From Alphaproteobacteria bacterium (lineage in GTDB: Bacteria > Pseudomonadota > Alphaproteobacteria > Rhodobacterales > Rhodobacteraceae): a DNA stretch of 39,562 bases. Shown here piece after piece: positions 25,258 through 33,121 of this stretch. Position 1 is the stretch's first letter. Every line of letters begins with the position of its first letter. The position numbers were made by a program, and so were the translations under genes. Location of the stretch: contig QOQE01000016.1 of the NCBI GenBank assembly GCA_003331935.1, positions 1 through 39,562 on the forward strand. Reading direction: 5' to 3'. Below the pieces are notes generated by a model. That model was not told the origin of the DNA. It saw only the letters and a list, made by a program, of their open reading frames with translations, and ran no database searches.

Positions 25258-26268
25258 TTAGCCGTCTGATAAACCTCTAATTTTTTCGAGGAGCTCCTTA
25301 TTTATTTTTCTAGGGCTGTTATCTAGTCTATTGCGATGTCGTCTCTCCCCAGGAAGCCGTATTCCTTTTAACTGTTTAATCTCCTTGAAGAATCCTTCGC
25401 TATGATTGCTCCAGTCTGATCCGGCTATAAGTTCTGGATTAATAGCTAGGACCAGTTCGCCTCCTTTTGCCGGTCCGCCATCATTATTATCAGTTTTTGC
25501 AGCTTCAAAAGAAAAGTTGTCTCCTGTTAAGCCTGCAGAAAAAAGTTCTATCATCATAGATATAGCTGACCCTTTATATCCTCCAAAAGGTAGTAATACT
25601 CCCTTTAATATTTCTTTTGGATCATCTGATGGTTTTCCATCAGGCCCAAGACCTGTTCCATGAGGAACTGGATGTCCGTCTCTTGCTGCGATCTGAACAT
25701 CTCCCATAGCTAGAGTTGATGTAGCCATATCAAAAACCAAAGGGGTTGAATTCTTTCTCGGCCAAGCAAAGGAAATAGGGTTTGTTCCAAAAAATGGTTC
25801 TGTTGCCCCAGCTGGTGCAACAGAGGGTTTATAAACTGTACATGCAATACCCGACAATCCTCTTTCAGCCAAGTACTCAGTCTCTGGCCAAAGAGCTGCA
25901 AAATGAAAACTATTTATAAGACGCATTACAGCTATCCCATGCTTTAGAGCTGCCTCTGAAAGTACTGGTAAGCTTTTTTCAAGTGAATAGGGAGCATAAC
26001 CTAAATTTCCGTCAACGGTTATAACGGATGGCAGGCTAGAAGTTATTTTCGGCTCTGCTTTTCCATTTACTTTACCCGATTTCAAGGATGCGACGTAGCC
26101 AGGAACTCTAAAGAGACCATGTGACAATGAACCGTCTCTTTCTGCTGATGAGACAGTTGTTGAAATGGCGTTTGCATTTTCTTTATTGCAACCAAATTTT
26201 GTTAAGACATTGAAAGCTAAATCATATATCTGCTCAATAGTAAGTGTCTCTGTCTCTATAGTGCTCAT
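25258..26268 (-). CDS. Delta1-piperideine-2-carboxylate / pyrroline-2-carboxylate reductase-like (DpkA, Ldh2 family)
   Basis: 336 residues of the malate/L-lactate dehydrogenase-2 (Ldh2) family. Blocks such as 'RDGSLSHGLFRVPGYVASL', 'SFHFAALWPETE', 'MGDVQIAARDG', 'LLPFGGYKGSAISMMIEL' and 'LPGERRHRNR' match the pattern I recall for Pseudomonas DpkA, the NADPH-dependent cyclic imine reductase of D-lysine and D-proline catabolism (giving L-pipecolate or L-proline). The His in 'SHGLFR' is the family proton donor. It starts at ATG 26268 behind AAAGGA and follows the RidA gene by 14 bp, an arrangement that fits imine chemistry. It converges on glnT. Confidence 0.82.
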   Translation of the reverse strand: MSTIETETLTIEQIYDLAFNVLTKFGCNKENANAISTTVSSAERDGSLSHGLFRVPGYVASLKSGKVNGKAEPKITSSLPSVITVDGNLGYAPYSLEKSLPVLSEAALKHGIAVMRLINSFHFAALWPETEYLAERGLSGIACTVYKPSVAPAGATEPFFGTNPISFAWPRKNSTPLVFDMATSTLAMGDVQIAARDGHPVPHGTGLGPDGKPSDDPKEILKGVLLPFGGYKGSAISMMIELFSAGLTGDNFSFEAAKTDNNDGGPAKGGELVLAINPELIAGSDWSNHSEGFFKEIKQLKGIRLPGERRHRNRLDNSPRKINKELLEKIRGLSDG

Positions 26269-26282
26269 TGTAATTATCCTTT

Positions 26283-26672
26283 CTAGTCAACGGCAGCCAA
26301 GGCTTCAATCTCTACTTTTATATCTGCTCTGAATAGTCCTTTTACGTAAATAAATGACATTGAGGGTCTTGGCGATGGTAAAAATTCATCAGCTGCAGAC
26401 TTAATCTTTACCCAATCGGGTTCATCAGTCATGAAAACGGTGATTTTTGCTATAGCCTCCTTGGTTCCACCTTGGGATTGAACAATCAAATTAATATTTT
26501 GTAAAGCTAATCGATACTGTTCTTCTAGACCTTCTGCGATATTGCCCTCCATATCGTTTCCTATTTGCGCAGATATTGATAATAGTTTTTTACCTGCTGG
26601 TATAACGGCCACATTTGAATAATTGGCAGCAGGTTTAGGTGCATTGGAGGGATTATGGAAAGTAATTGTCAT
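26283..26672 (-). CDS. RidA/YjgF/UK114 family protein
   Basis: 129 residues with the whole Rid fold: 'YSNVAVIPAGKKLLSISAQIG', 'QYRLALQNINLIVQSQGGTKEAIAKITVFMTD', 'PRPSMSFIYVKGL' and the terminal 'KVEIEALAAV'. Rid proteins hydrolyse reactive enamines/imines from PLP enzymes and amino-acid oxidases. In canonical RidA an Arg sits about ten residues before the EIEA motif. Here the alignment puts Leu there and an Arg two residues later (FRAD), so this is probably another Rid subgroup or has altered activity. It is the first gene of a pair with the imine reductase. Confidence 0.88.
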   Translation of the reverse strand: MTITFHNPSNAPKPAANYSNVAVIPAGKKLLSISAQIGNDMEGNIAEGLEEQYRLALQNINLIVQSQGGTKEAIAKITVFMTDEPDWVKIKSAADEFLPSPRPSMSFIYVKGLFRADIKVEIEALAAVD

Positions 26673-26778
26673 TTTGAGAACTCACATATATGAAATTAAT
26701 GTGATTATGATATCAGTAATAACCGATTGGATGAAATTAAATTAACCTCAGCACGATGACATTTCTCAGATCTTGACT

Positions 26779-26808
26779 TTGAAAAGCTAAAAGAACTAAA
26801 ATTATAAT
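26779..26808 (+). promoter_or_regulatory. Sigma-70-like promoter of the Cys-rich protein/cyclase operon
   Basis: TTGAAA (26779-26784), an 18-base spacer and a perfect TATAAT (26803-26808) lie 30 bp before the ATG at 26839. AAAGGAG (26822-26828) is its ribosome site. Confidence 0.5.
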
Positions 26809-26838
26809 CTGCTCAGTTTTTAAAGGAGTAATTTTATT

Positions 26839-27030
26839 ATGGCTACTTATGAATGTGCTAAATGTGGGATGGCAGTTAATGCTTTTTGTGCTAAGTGTGA
26901 AACTGCACTAGAGAATGACTATGTTACTAGTGATGAAGGAAAAAAAGTACAAGTGTCAGTCTGTCCAAATGGCCATGGAAAGATAAAGTCACCTACGTGT
27001 TGTGGCACTGATATGGACTGCAAGGGTTAA
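26839..27030 (+). CDS. 8-cysteine zinc-ribbon-like mini-protein
   Basis: 63 residues with eight cysteines and a histidine arranged C6-x2-C9, C17-x2-C20, C42-x3-H46, C54-C55 and C61. The two CxxC knuckles and the later Cys/His set suggest one or two zinc (or iron) sites, as in zinc ribbons and rubredoxin-like proteins. I do not recognise a named family. It has its own strong promoter and ribosome site. The stop is only 7 bases before the start of an adenylate cyclase gene, so the two are cotranscribed and perhaps work together, with this protein as a metal or redox sensor. That link is inferred. Confidence 0.7.
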   Translation: MATYECAKCGMAVNAFCAKCETALENDYVTSDEGKKVQVSVCPNGHGKIKSPTCCGTDMDCKG

Positions 27031-27037
27031 TCTTTAG

Positions 27038-27997
27038 ATGAATGACTTGAGTCCTGAAGAGGAATTGACGCAATTAAAGCGAGAGCTTTCTAAGTTAAAG
27101 TTAGAAGCTAATTTACGAAAATCTCTATCAACTCAGCTTGAGGCTCAAAAGAAGATTGCCGATCAGGCCAAGGAAGAAGCGTTAAAAAAATCAGAGGAAT
27201 TAGAGGGTATCTCTGGAAAATTAGCTAAGTATCTGTCCCCTCAGATCCATGAGCAGATTTTCAGTGGGAAGCAAAGCGCAGAGGTGACCAGTTCCCGAAA
27301 AAAACTAACTCTTTTCTTCTCTGACATAGTAGGTTTTACAAGTATTTCAGATGAATTAGAGTCCGAGGAAATCACCAGCTTAATCAACTTCTATTTAAAT
27401 GAAATGTCAATTATTGCTCTCAAATATGGTGGCACTATCGACAAGTATATAGGTGACTCAATCATGATTTTCTTTGGAGACCCAACAACAAAGGGGCCAG
27501 AAGAAGACGCTAAACTTTGTGTTGAAATGGCAGTAGAAATGCTTGAAAAAATGGATGAGCTAAAAGGTACTTGGGGCAAAAATTTCTCATTAAGAAATGA
27601 TCTTGAGATACGAATTGGTATTAATACAGGGTATTGCACGGTTGGTAACTTTGGAAGTAATGAAAGACTTGATTACACGGCTGTTGGTGGAACTGTCAAT
27701 CTTGCCTCTAGGCTTGAAAGCGTTGCAAACTCAGGATCAATTTGTATATCAGAAGAGACATATCTTTTAGTAAATTCTTTTTTTAAATTTCATGATCCTA
27801 AAGAAATTGATGTGAAAGGATATTTAAGAAAAATAAAGTATTATGAATTAAATAGAGACGCCAAAGTTGATGCTAACCAAATCATTAATTTAAGTGGCAG
27901 CAATTTCAATATTTCCATAGATAAAGAGAAACTTACTCAGCAGGAATATGCTCAAATAAAGAATGCAATTGATAGGTTGCAAAGTCAAAAAACATAA
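27038..27997 (+). CDS. Soluble class III adenylate cyclase with N-terminal coiled coil
   Basis: 319 residues. Residues 5-60 are a charged coiled coil with no membrane helix. 'KLAKYLSPQIHEQIF' (61-75) is the cyclase-transducer-like linker, and 86-270 is the catalytic domain. Active-site residues are complete: metal ligands D96 and D140, adenine-selecting K136 and D212, and transition-state N221 and R225. This Lys/Asp pair marks a class IIIa-like ATP-using enzyme, in contrast to the Lys/Thr of the membrane cyclase at 14652. The C-terminal 45 residues are extra ('INLSGSNFNISIDKEKL') and may be regulatory. It is probably cytoplasmic and a dimer, coupled to the Cys-rich protein gene. Confidence 0.9.
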   Translation: MNDLSPEEELTQLKRELSKLKLEANLRKSLSTQLEAQKKIADQAKEEALKKSEELEGISGKLAKYLSPQIHEQIFSGKQSAEVTSSRKKLTLFFSDIVGFTSISDELESEEITSLINFYLNEMSIIALKYGGTIDKYIGDSIMIFFGDPTTKGPEEDAKLCVEMAVEMLEKMDELKGTWGKNFSLRNDLEIRIGINTGYCTVGNFGSNERLDYTAVGGTVNLASRLESVANSGSICISEETYLLVNSFFKFHDPKEIDVKGYLRKIKYYELNRDAKVDANQIINLSGSNFNISIDKEKLTQQEYAQIKNAIDRLQSQKT

Positions 27998-28038
27998 CGA
28001 ACCTCTGAATTATCACTTTTAAATTGCTGTATAAATAC

Positions 28039-29259
28039 ATGAAAAATAATACTTTTGTTACACATCTTGAGTGCTCTATGTCTGGGAAGAGGTATGAAAA
28101 AGATTTTATTCATGGCTTATCAGACGAAGGAAAACCCTTATTAGTCCGATATGATTTAGAGAAAATCAAAGACCTAATTTCAAAGGAATACCTTAAAAAG
28201 TCTGATCAAAACGGCTTTTGGCGTTATTCATTTCTGTTACCAGTTCAGACACCAAATATAATATCTCTGGGAGAGGTCGTAACTCCACTAATCTCACTTG
28301 AGAACGTTGCTAAAAAATTAAAACAAAAGAGTGATTTGTTAGTTAAGGATGAAGGCTTGCTGCCTACTTCTTCCTTTAAAGCACGTGGGTTAGGAGTGGC
28401 AGTATCAATGGCAAAACAATTTGGTATTGATCATTTGGCAATTCCAACTAATGGTAATGCCGGTGCTGCGATGGCTGCCTATGCGGCAAAAGCAGGAATA
28501 AAATGTACCGTTTTTTGTCCTGATGACACACCTGAGATAAATATTAGAGAGATTAGTCGACTTGGAGCCGAAATCTTCAAGGTAAATGGCCTCATTAATG
28601 ATTGTGGAAAGATAGTATTCGAAGGGAAAGATAAAGTAGGGTGGTTCGATGTTTCAACTTTGAAGGAGCCCTATCGGATTGAAGGTAAGAAGACAATGGG
28701 TTTAGAGTTAGCGGAACAACTTAATTGGGAGTTGCCGGATGTTATTTTTTATCCAACGGGTGGTGGAACTGGTTTAATTGGCATGTGGAAGGCATTTTCT
28801 GAACTTCAGAAACTAGGATGGATTGGTGAAAAACTACCTCGTATGGTAGCAGTACAAGCCGAAGGGTGCGCTCCAATTGTTAATGCATGGAGAGAAGGTG
28901 AAGAGACGGCTGATTTGTGGGAAAACGCGAATACCATTGCTGCTGGAATTAGGGTTCCCGTTGCGGTAGGAGACTTTTTAATAATCAGAGCTGTTAACGA
29001 GAGTGACGGTTTTGCGATTACCGTAAGTGATGATGAAATTATTAAAGCAAGAGATTTCGTCTCAAAAACTGAAGGAACTTTATTATGTCCTGAAGGTGCT
29101 GCTACCTTAGCAGCATTCAAAAAATCTTTAAGTGAAGGGCTTATTTCTAGTAATGACCGCGCTGTGCTATTCAATTGTGCATCTGGCTTAAAATATCCTC
29201 TGCCTGACGCAAAAAGTACTTTAAATAAAAATCAGCCCATAAATTATTCTATATTCTAA
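28039..29259 (+). CDS. Threonine synthase-like PLP enzyme
   Basis: 406 residues from ATG 28039; a TTG 15 bases earlier also fits the frame. Fold-type II PLP enzyme: K114 in 'TSSFKARGL' binds PLP, 'PTNGNAGAAMAAYAAKAG' is the substrate/phosphate loop, and 'YPTGGGTGLIGMWKAF' is the tetraglycine PLP-phosphate loop. The N-terminus 'THLECSMSGKRYE' is the degenerate zinc-ribbon start seen in class 2 threonine synthases. The likely reaction is O-phosphohomoserine to threonine. No homoserine kinase is nearby, and related lyases exist. Its last 11 bases overlap the end of the convergent IlvD/Edd gene. Confidence 0.8.
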   Translation: MKNNTFVTHLECSMSGKRYEKDFIHGLSDEGKPLLVRYDLEKIKDLISKEYLKKSDQNGFWRYSFLLPVQTPNIISLGEVVTPLISLENVAKKLKQKSDLLVKDEGLLPTSSFKARGLGVAVSMAKQFGIDHLAIPTNGNAGAAMAAYAAKAGIKCTVFCPDDTPEINIREISRLGAEIFKVNGLINDCGKIVFEGKDKVGWFDVSTLKEPYRIEGKKTMGLELAEQLNWELPDVIFYPTGGGTGLIGMWKAFSELQKLGWIGEKLPRMVAVQAEGCAPIVNAWREGEETADLWENANTIAAGIRVPVAVGDFLIIRAVNESDGFAITVSDDEIIKARDFVSKTEGTLLCPEGAATLAAFKKSLSEGLISSNDRAVLFNCASGLKYPLPDAKSTLNKNQPINYSIF

Positions 29260-31099
29260 ACTTGTTTTGAGGAGTGAACGAGGATTTATTTCCTTCTCTC
29301 GGGTTGGGAACAAAGATCTTTCGTTCAGGATGCATTCCTGCTCCAAAGACCGCGGACACGGCGGAATACCTCATTTTATGTAATAAACGCGTATCTGCAT
29401 TTCCAACAGCAGGATGAGTACCATCATTATCATCAACTTTTTTCTGCCAGCTTTTCTTTCTTTCCTCATAGGTGATTTTGTTTTCAAGCTCCAAGCAATT
29501 AATCTCATTCTTATTTAAATCGACAATTATTTGATCACCTTCCTCAATTAGTGCGATTGGTCCTCCTACTGCTGCTTCGGGTCCGACATGACCAATTACT
29601 AAACCTACTGAACCACCTGAGAAGCGACCATCTGTCATTAATGCAACAACGATATTTTTTTCTCTGCAAAGTGTTGTTATTCGTGAAGTTGAGTCAAGCA
29701 TTTCAGGCATTCCTGGACCCCCAACTGGACCCTCATATCTAACTACTATCATATCAAAGTTTTCGAAGACCTCTGGTCTTTTGTCCAAAGTATCCAGTAA
29801 AGATTGCTCTCCATCGAAAATTTTAGCCTGACCTTTAAATATGTTGTTTTCAAGGCCTCCCTCTACTCCGGCAAGTTTTAAAATTGAGCTATACTCAGGA
29901 GATAGGTTCCCACCTAATACACGTAGACCACCAGTGGGTTTATAGGGAGATTGAACAGGATATATCACCTCATTATCGGGATTAGGTGGTGATAATCTTT
30001 TAATTTGCTCAGAAAGAGTTTCACCAGTACAGGTCAAAGTTTCTCCGTTTAACAAACCTGCCTCGAGAAGATTCTTAACAATAACTTGTACACCTCCTTT
30101 TGCATCGATATCCACCATTGAATATTTGCCAAAGGGTCTGGCGTCTACAATGACCGGCACTACATTTTTTGATAAATGGTTGAATTCTTCCGAACTCATA
30201 ATATCTTGTGAAAAATCTTTATAGCCTGCAGCTCTAGCGATCTCTGGTGCATGAAGCATTACATTTGTTGATCCTCCAACTGCCATTGCAACTATTATGG
30301 CGTTCCTGATAGATTCTCTTGTTACTATGTCTCTTGGAGTAATATTTTTCTCAATCATTTTTTCAAGAAAATCAACAAGCTGTTGAGGAAATTCATCTAG
30401 TCTTCTTTTGTCTTGCGATGCTGGGGAAACCATATGCAAGGGTTGCATGCCAACAACTCCAATGAATGTTTGCATTGTATTATAGGTAAACATACCGCCA
30501 CAGCTTCCAAACCCTGGACATGCCTCTAATGCGATACGTTTTTTAAACTCTTCGTCGGGGTTGCCGGCTATTTGGTAACTCGAAATAATGTCGATAGGCT
30601 CGCCAGTTTCTGAGTCTCTGCCGGGTCGTATAGAGCCATCCGACATAATAATAGCTGGCCTGTTATGTTCTAATACAGCAGCTAAAGTTCCAACTGGTGG
30701 TTTATCACAAGCCACTACAGCAATAACTCCTTCCAGTCCCGAGGCACTCAAATGTTCACACATTGAGTCATTTGTTACCTCTCGTCCAATTAAGGAGTAT
30801 CTCATTTCTTTAGTTCCGTTCCGTATTCCATCTGAGGTAGCTATCGTGAACTCAGGTTGGACCAACCTCATTGATAATTGATCGGGATCCTTTCCTATCC
30901 TATTCTTTAAAATGTGATGGATTTTTTCAACTTTGCTTGAAACACCGATGTAGCATTGTGAGTCTCCTTTGTTGCCAACAACGCCAACAGAAGGTTCATG
31001 TATTAAATCAACATCTGTTCCCAGCTCTCTCGCAATCCCAAAAGTTTGGGAATTTCTACCTGGATTTTTATCGATTAAAACAGTTTTTGAGTTTCTCAT
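29249..31099 (-). CDS. IlvD/Edd family dehydratase (divergent)
   Basis: 616 residues, within the size range of the family. The three cluster cysteines of IlvD/Edd dehydratases are present: C49, C131 in 'ACDKPP' and C200 in 'GSCGGMFTYNTMQ'. 'AMAVGGSTNVMLHAPEIAR', 'YEGPVGGPGMPEML' and 'DGRFSGGSVGLVIGHVGPEA' are also there. Yet 'CDKPPVG' replaces the usual 'CDKITPG', and the N-terminal lobe differs from canonical DHAD. It may be dihydroxy-acid dehydratase or a sugar-acid dehydratase; no ilvC or ilvBN is in view. C49 as first ligand suggests a [2Fe-2S]-type enzyme. It starts at ATG 31099 with a likely promoter just upstream. Confidence 0.85.
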   Translation of the reverse strand: MRNSKTVLIDKNPGRNSQTFGIARELGTDVDLIHEPSVGVVGNKGDSQCYIGVSSKVEKIHHILKNRIGKDPDQLSMRLVQPEFTIATSDGIRNGTKEMRYSLIGREVTNDSMCEHLSASGLEGVIAVVACDKPPVGTLAAVLEHNRPAIIMSDGSIRPGRDSETGEPIDIISSYQIAGNPDEEFKKRIALEACPGFGSCGGMFTYNTMQTFIGVVGMQPLHMVSPASQDKRRLDEFPQQLVDFLEKMIEKNITPRDIVTRESIRNAIIVAMAVGGSTNVMLHAPEIARAAGYKDFSQDIMSSEEFNHLSKNVVPVIVDARPFGKYSMVDIDAKGGVQVIVKNLLEAGLLNGETLTCTGETLSEQIKRLSPPNPDNEVIYPVQSPYKPTGGLRVLGGNLSPEYSSILKLAGVEGGLENNIFKGQAKIFDGEQSLLDTLDKRPEVFENFDMIVVRYEGPVGGPGMPEMLDSTSRITTLCREKNIVVALMTDGRFSGGSVGLVIGHVGPEAAVGGPIALIEEGDQIIVDLNKNEINCLELENKITYEERKKSWQKKVDDNDGTHPAVGNADTRLLHKMRYSAVSAVFGAGMHPERKIFVPNPREGNKSSFTPQNKFRI

Positions 31100-31137
31100 A
31101 TTTAACGCCTACCTATTTTTATCAGTATCGTGAATTT

Positions 31138-31166
31138 ATTATAATTTTTTCTGTAAAACAAGATAA
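31138..31166 (-). promoter_or_regulatory. Candidate promoter of the IlvD/Edd gene
   Basis: On the minus strand, TTATCT (31166-31161), a 17-base spacer and a perfect TATAAT (31143-31138) lie 38 bp upstream of the ATG at 31099. Confidence 0.38.
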
Positions 31167-31249
31167 CAGAAATTAGTTTTTAGAAGAATTTGCTATCAAT
31201 TCTAGAGTAATACACCGCTATTCGATCATATGCAGTAAATGCCTTCAAG

Positions 31250-31906
31250 TTAGGTTTTTGAAAACAAGCAAACACATGCTTTGCTATTTTTAATATTTAG
31301 ATCTTCGTTGTCTCTATTATAAACATAGACTTCACTTAATTCAAATGACTCAATAACGTTAGATTTTATAAGTGTCTCAAACTCTTTTTCAAAGCCTTTT
31401 GAATGGTAGTGATCAAGGTTAATCCCAATTACAAATTTAGTGCCAGTCTCAAAATGAGAAACTAAGCGAGTTAGAGCATCAGAACCTAGGTGTCCGTGTG
31501 TAAAGGTGCCAGCGCTTACAACAGTAGAATAATTTTTCAATAAGTGATCAAGGGGATCTTCAAGGTTAAGTTCGATTAAATTACGATAAATATTTTTTTC
31601 TCTTGAAATTTGGATCATATCTTTTGAGATATCAACGCCATCTATTATGGCGTTGGGTGCTTTTTTTTTAATTTCACTTGCTACCAATCCAGTGCCGCAC
31701 CCGATATCACACATGGGGCCATCTATTTTAATATTTTCAACTAAAAGGTTTGCCACAACTGATGGATAAGTATAACCAAGATCTTTTACAAAAACGCTGT
31801 CATAAAATGGAGCAAAGCCTTCATAGTATTTCCTATTGTCATCAGGAGTTGATAGGTTGTAAGCTCCCTTTAAGAGATTTAACGCATTTATTTCTTTCTT
31901 ACTCAT
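31250..31906 (-). CDS. Class I SAM-dependent methyltransferase
   Basis: 218 residues. 'YYEGFAPFYDSVF' is a typical lead-in helix of UbiE-like methyltransferases. Motif I is 'PMCDIGCGTGLVASEI', then 'IDGVDISKDMIQISREK' and 'STVVSAGTFTHGHLGSDAL' where acidic and catalytic-loop residues normally sit. 'YDSVF' and 'GTFTHGH' are characteristic of small-molecule methyltransferases, but the substrate is unknown. It starts at ATG 31906, 86 bp from the divergent nth start. The 150 bp between it and the IlvD/Edd gene contain that gene's promoter. Confidence 0.8.
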   Translation of the reverse strand: MSKKEINALNLLKGAYNLSTPDDNRKYYEGFAPFYDSVFVKDLGYTYPSVVANLLVENIKIDGPMCDIGCGTGLVASEIKKKAPNAIIDGVDISKDMIQISREKNIYRNLIELNLEDPLDHLLKNYSTVVSAGTFTHGHLGSDALTRLVSHFETGTKFVIGINLDHYHSKGFEKEFETLIKSNVIESFELSEVYVYNRDNEDLNIKNSKACVCLFSKT

Positions 31907-31992
31907 GCTTCTATGAATATTCCATAGATTTTTTTTGCAAGAAAGAAAAATATATGAAAATTTAAGTTTTTTCGCATTTAAGGTTATGTAAC

Positions 31993-32646
31993 TTGAAAAA
32001 AATTGATAGAGCAGCCTACGTGGTCACAAGGTTGAATGAAATATACCCCCAGACGCCAATACCACTGAATCATAATAATAAATTTGAGCTCCTGATTGCT
32101 GTGTTACTTAGTGCACAATGTACTGATGAAAGGGTCAATCAAGTCACTCCGCATCTTTTCGCACTTGCTAACAATCCATTAGATATGAGCACCCTAGAGA
32201 CAGATAAAATCTATGAAATTGTAAGGCCCTGCGGTCTTGCTCCACAAAAATCTTCAAATATTTCGAAATTATCTATCATTATTTGTGAAAAACATAAAGG
32301 CCAGGTCCCCTCTAACTTTGAAGATCTTGAACAACTTCCTGGCGTTGGACATAAAACTGCAAGCGTAGTTATATCTCAGGGGTTTGGATACCCAGCGTTT
32401 CCAGTTGACACGCATATTCATAGACTTGCGCAACGTTGGGGTTTAACAAGTGGAAAAAACGTAACGCAAACTGAGAAAGATTTAAAAAGACTATTCCCTA
32501 AAGAAAAATGGAATAAATTGCACCTTCAGATAATTTTTTACGGTAGATCTCATTGTTCTGCAAGGGGTTGTGATGGAACGAAATGTGAGATTTGCAGAAC
32601 ATGCTTTCCCAAGAGAAAAAAACCTTTTAAAGCGAAAAAACCATAG
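31993..32646 (+). CDS. nth: Endonuclease III with altered Fe-S cysteine motif
   Basis: 217 residues. The helix-hairpin-helix 'LPGVGHKTA' carries K121 (E. coli K120) and the catalytic D139 in 'PVDTHIHR' matches D138, so glycosylase/AP-lyase activity on oxidised pyrimidines is expected. The C-terminal cluster loop has Cys at 188, 193, 198, 201 and 204. The canonical C-x6-C-x2-C-x5-C would need 188, 195, 198 and 204, and residue 195 is Gly. A [4Fe-4S] cluster could still use C193 or C201. Only a TTG at 31993 is available as start. A phosphatase gene overlaps its 3' end. Confidence 0.88.
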   Translation: MKKIDRAAYVVTRLNEIYPQTPIPLNHNNKFELLIAVLLSAQCTDERVNQVTPHLFALANNPLDMSTLETDKIYEIVRPCGLAPQKSSNISKLSIIICEKHKGQVPSNFEDLEQLPGVGHKTASVVISQGFGYPAFPVDTHIHRLAQRWGLTSGKNVTQTEKDLKRLFPKEKWNKLHLQIIFYGRSHCSARGCDGTKCEICRTCFPKRKKPFKAKKP

Positions 32647-33112
32647 TGCTGGAATAAGATTCATAGACATAATATTTGACATAGATGGAACCATTTTAGA
32701 TATCTCGCATAGAGTAAAATTTGCGTTGCAGAACCCCAAAGACTGGAAAAGTTTTTATAGTAATATGGATGCAGATCAACCAATTGAGGAAATTTGTACT
32801 TTGCTTAAATCTTTAATTAAAGATGACACCAATCAAATCCTTTTTTGCACGGGTAGGGTTGAAGATTACCGGAAAAAGACCATCGAACAGATAAATAAAA
32901 TATTAAAAGGTTGTAAATATTTTGATATAGACAGTTTCTTATACATGCGACCAAAAGGTGATCTTAGAAAAGACTTTATGGTAAAGAGAGATCTCTATAA
33001 TAAAATGATTAATGATGGGTTTGATCCAGTCTTAGTATTTGAAGATAAAGCTACAGTAGTTGAAATGTGGCAGGAGTTAGGTTTAAAATGCCTAAAGGTT
33101 ACAGGAGCTTGA
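32573..33112 (+). CDS. HAD-family PNKP-like 3'-phosphatase
   Basis: About 179 residues with the HAD nucleophile motif 'FDIDGT' (two Asp, near 36-38), 'LFCTGR' (motif II) and 'MRPKGDLRKDFMVKRDLY' plus 'LVFEDKATVVEMWQELG' (motif IV region). These resemble the polynucleotide 3'-phosphatase domain of phage T4 PseT. It overlaps nth by 74 bases in another frame. The start may be ATG 32573 or GTG 32585, since the HAD fold itself begins only after the overlap. With endonuclease III it could clean 3' ends during base excision repair. An RNA-repair or nucleotidase role is the alternative. Confidence 0.75.
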   Translation: MERNVRFAEHAFPREKNLLKRKNHSAGIRFIDIIFDIDGTILDISHRVKFALQNPKDWKSFYSNMDADQPIEEICTLLKSLIKDDTNQILFCTGRVEDYRKKTIEQINKILKGCKYFDIDSFLYMRPKGDLRKDFMVKRDLYNKMINDGFDPVLVFEDKATVVEMWQELGLKCLKVTGA

Positions 33113-33121
33113 TAGTTTAAA

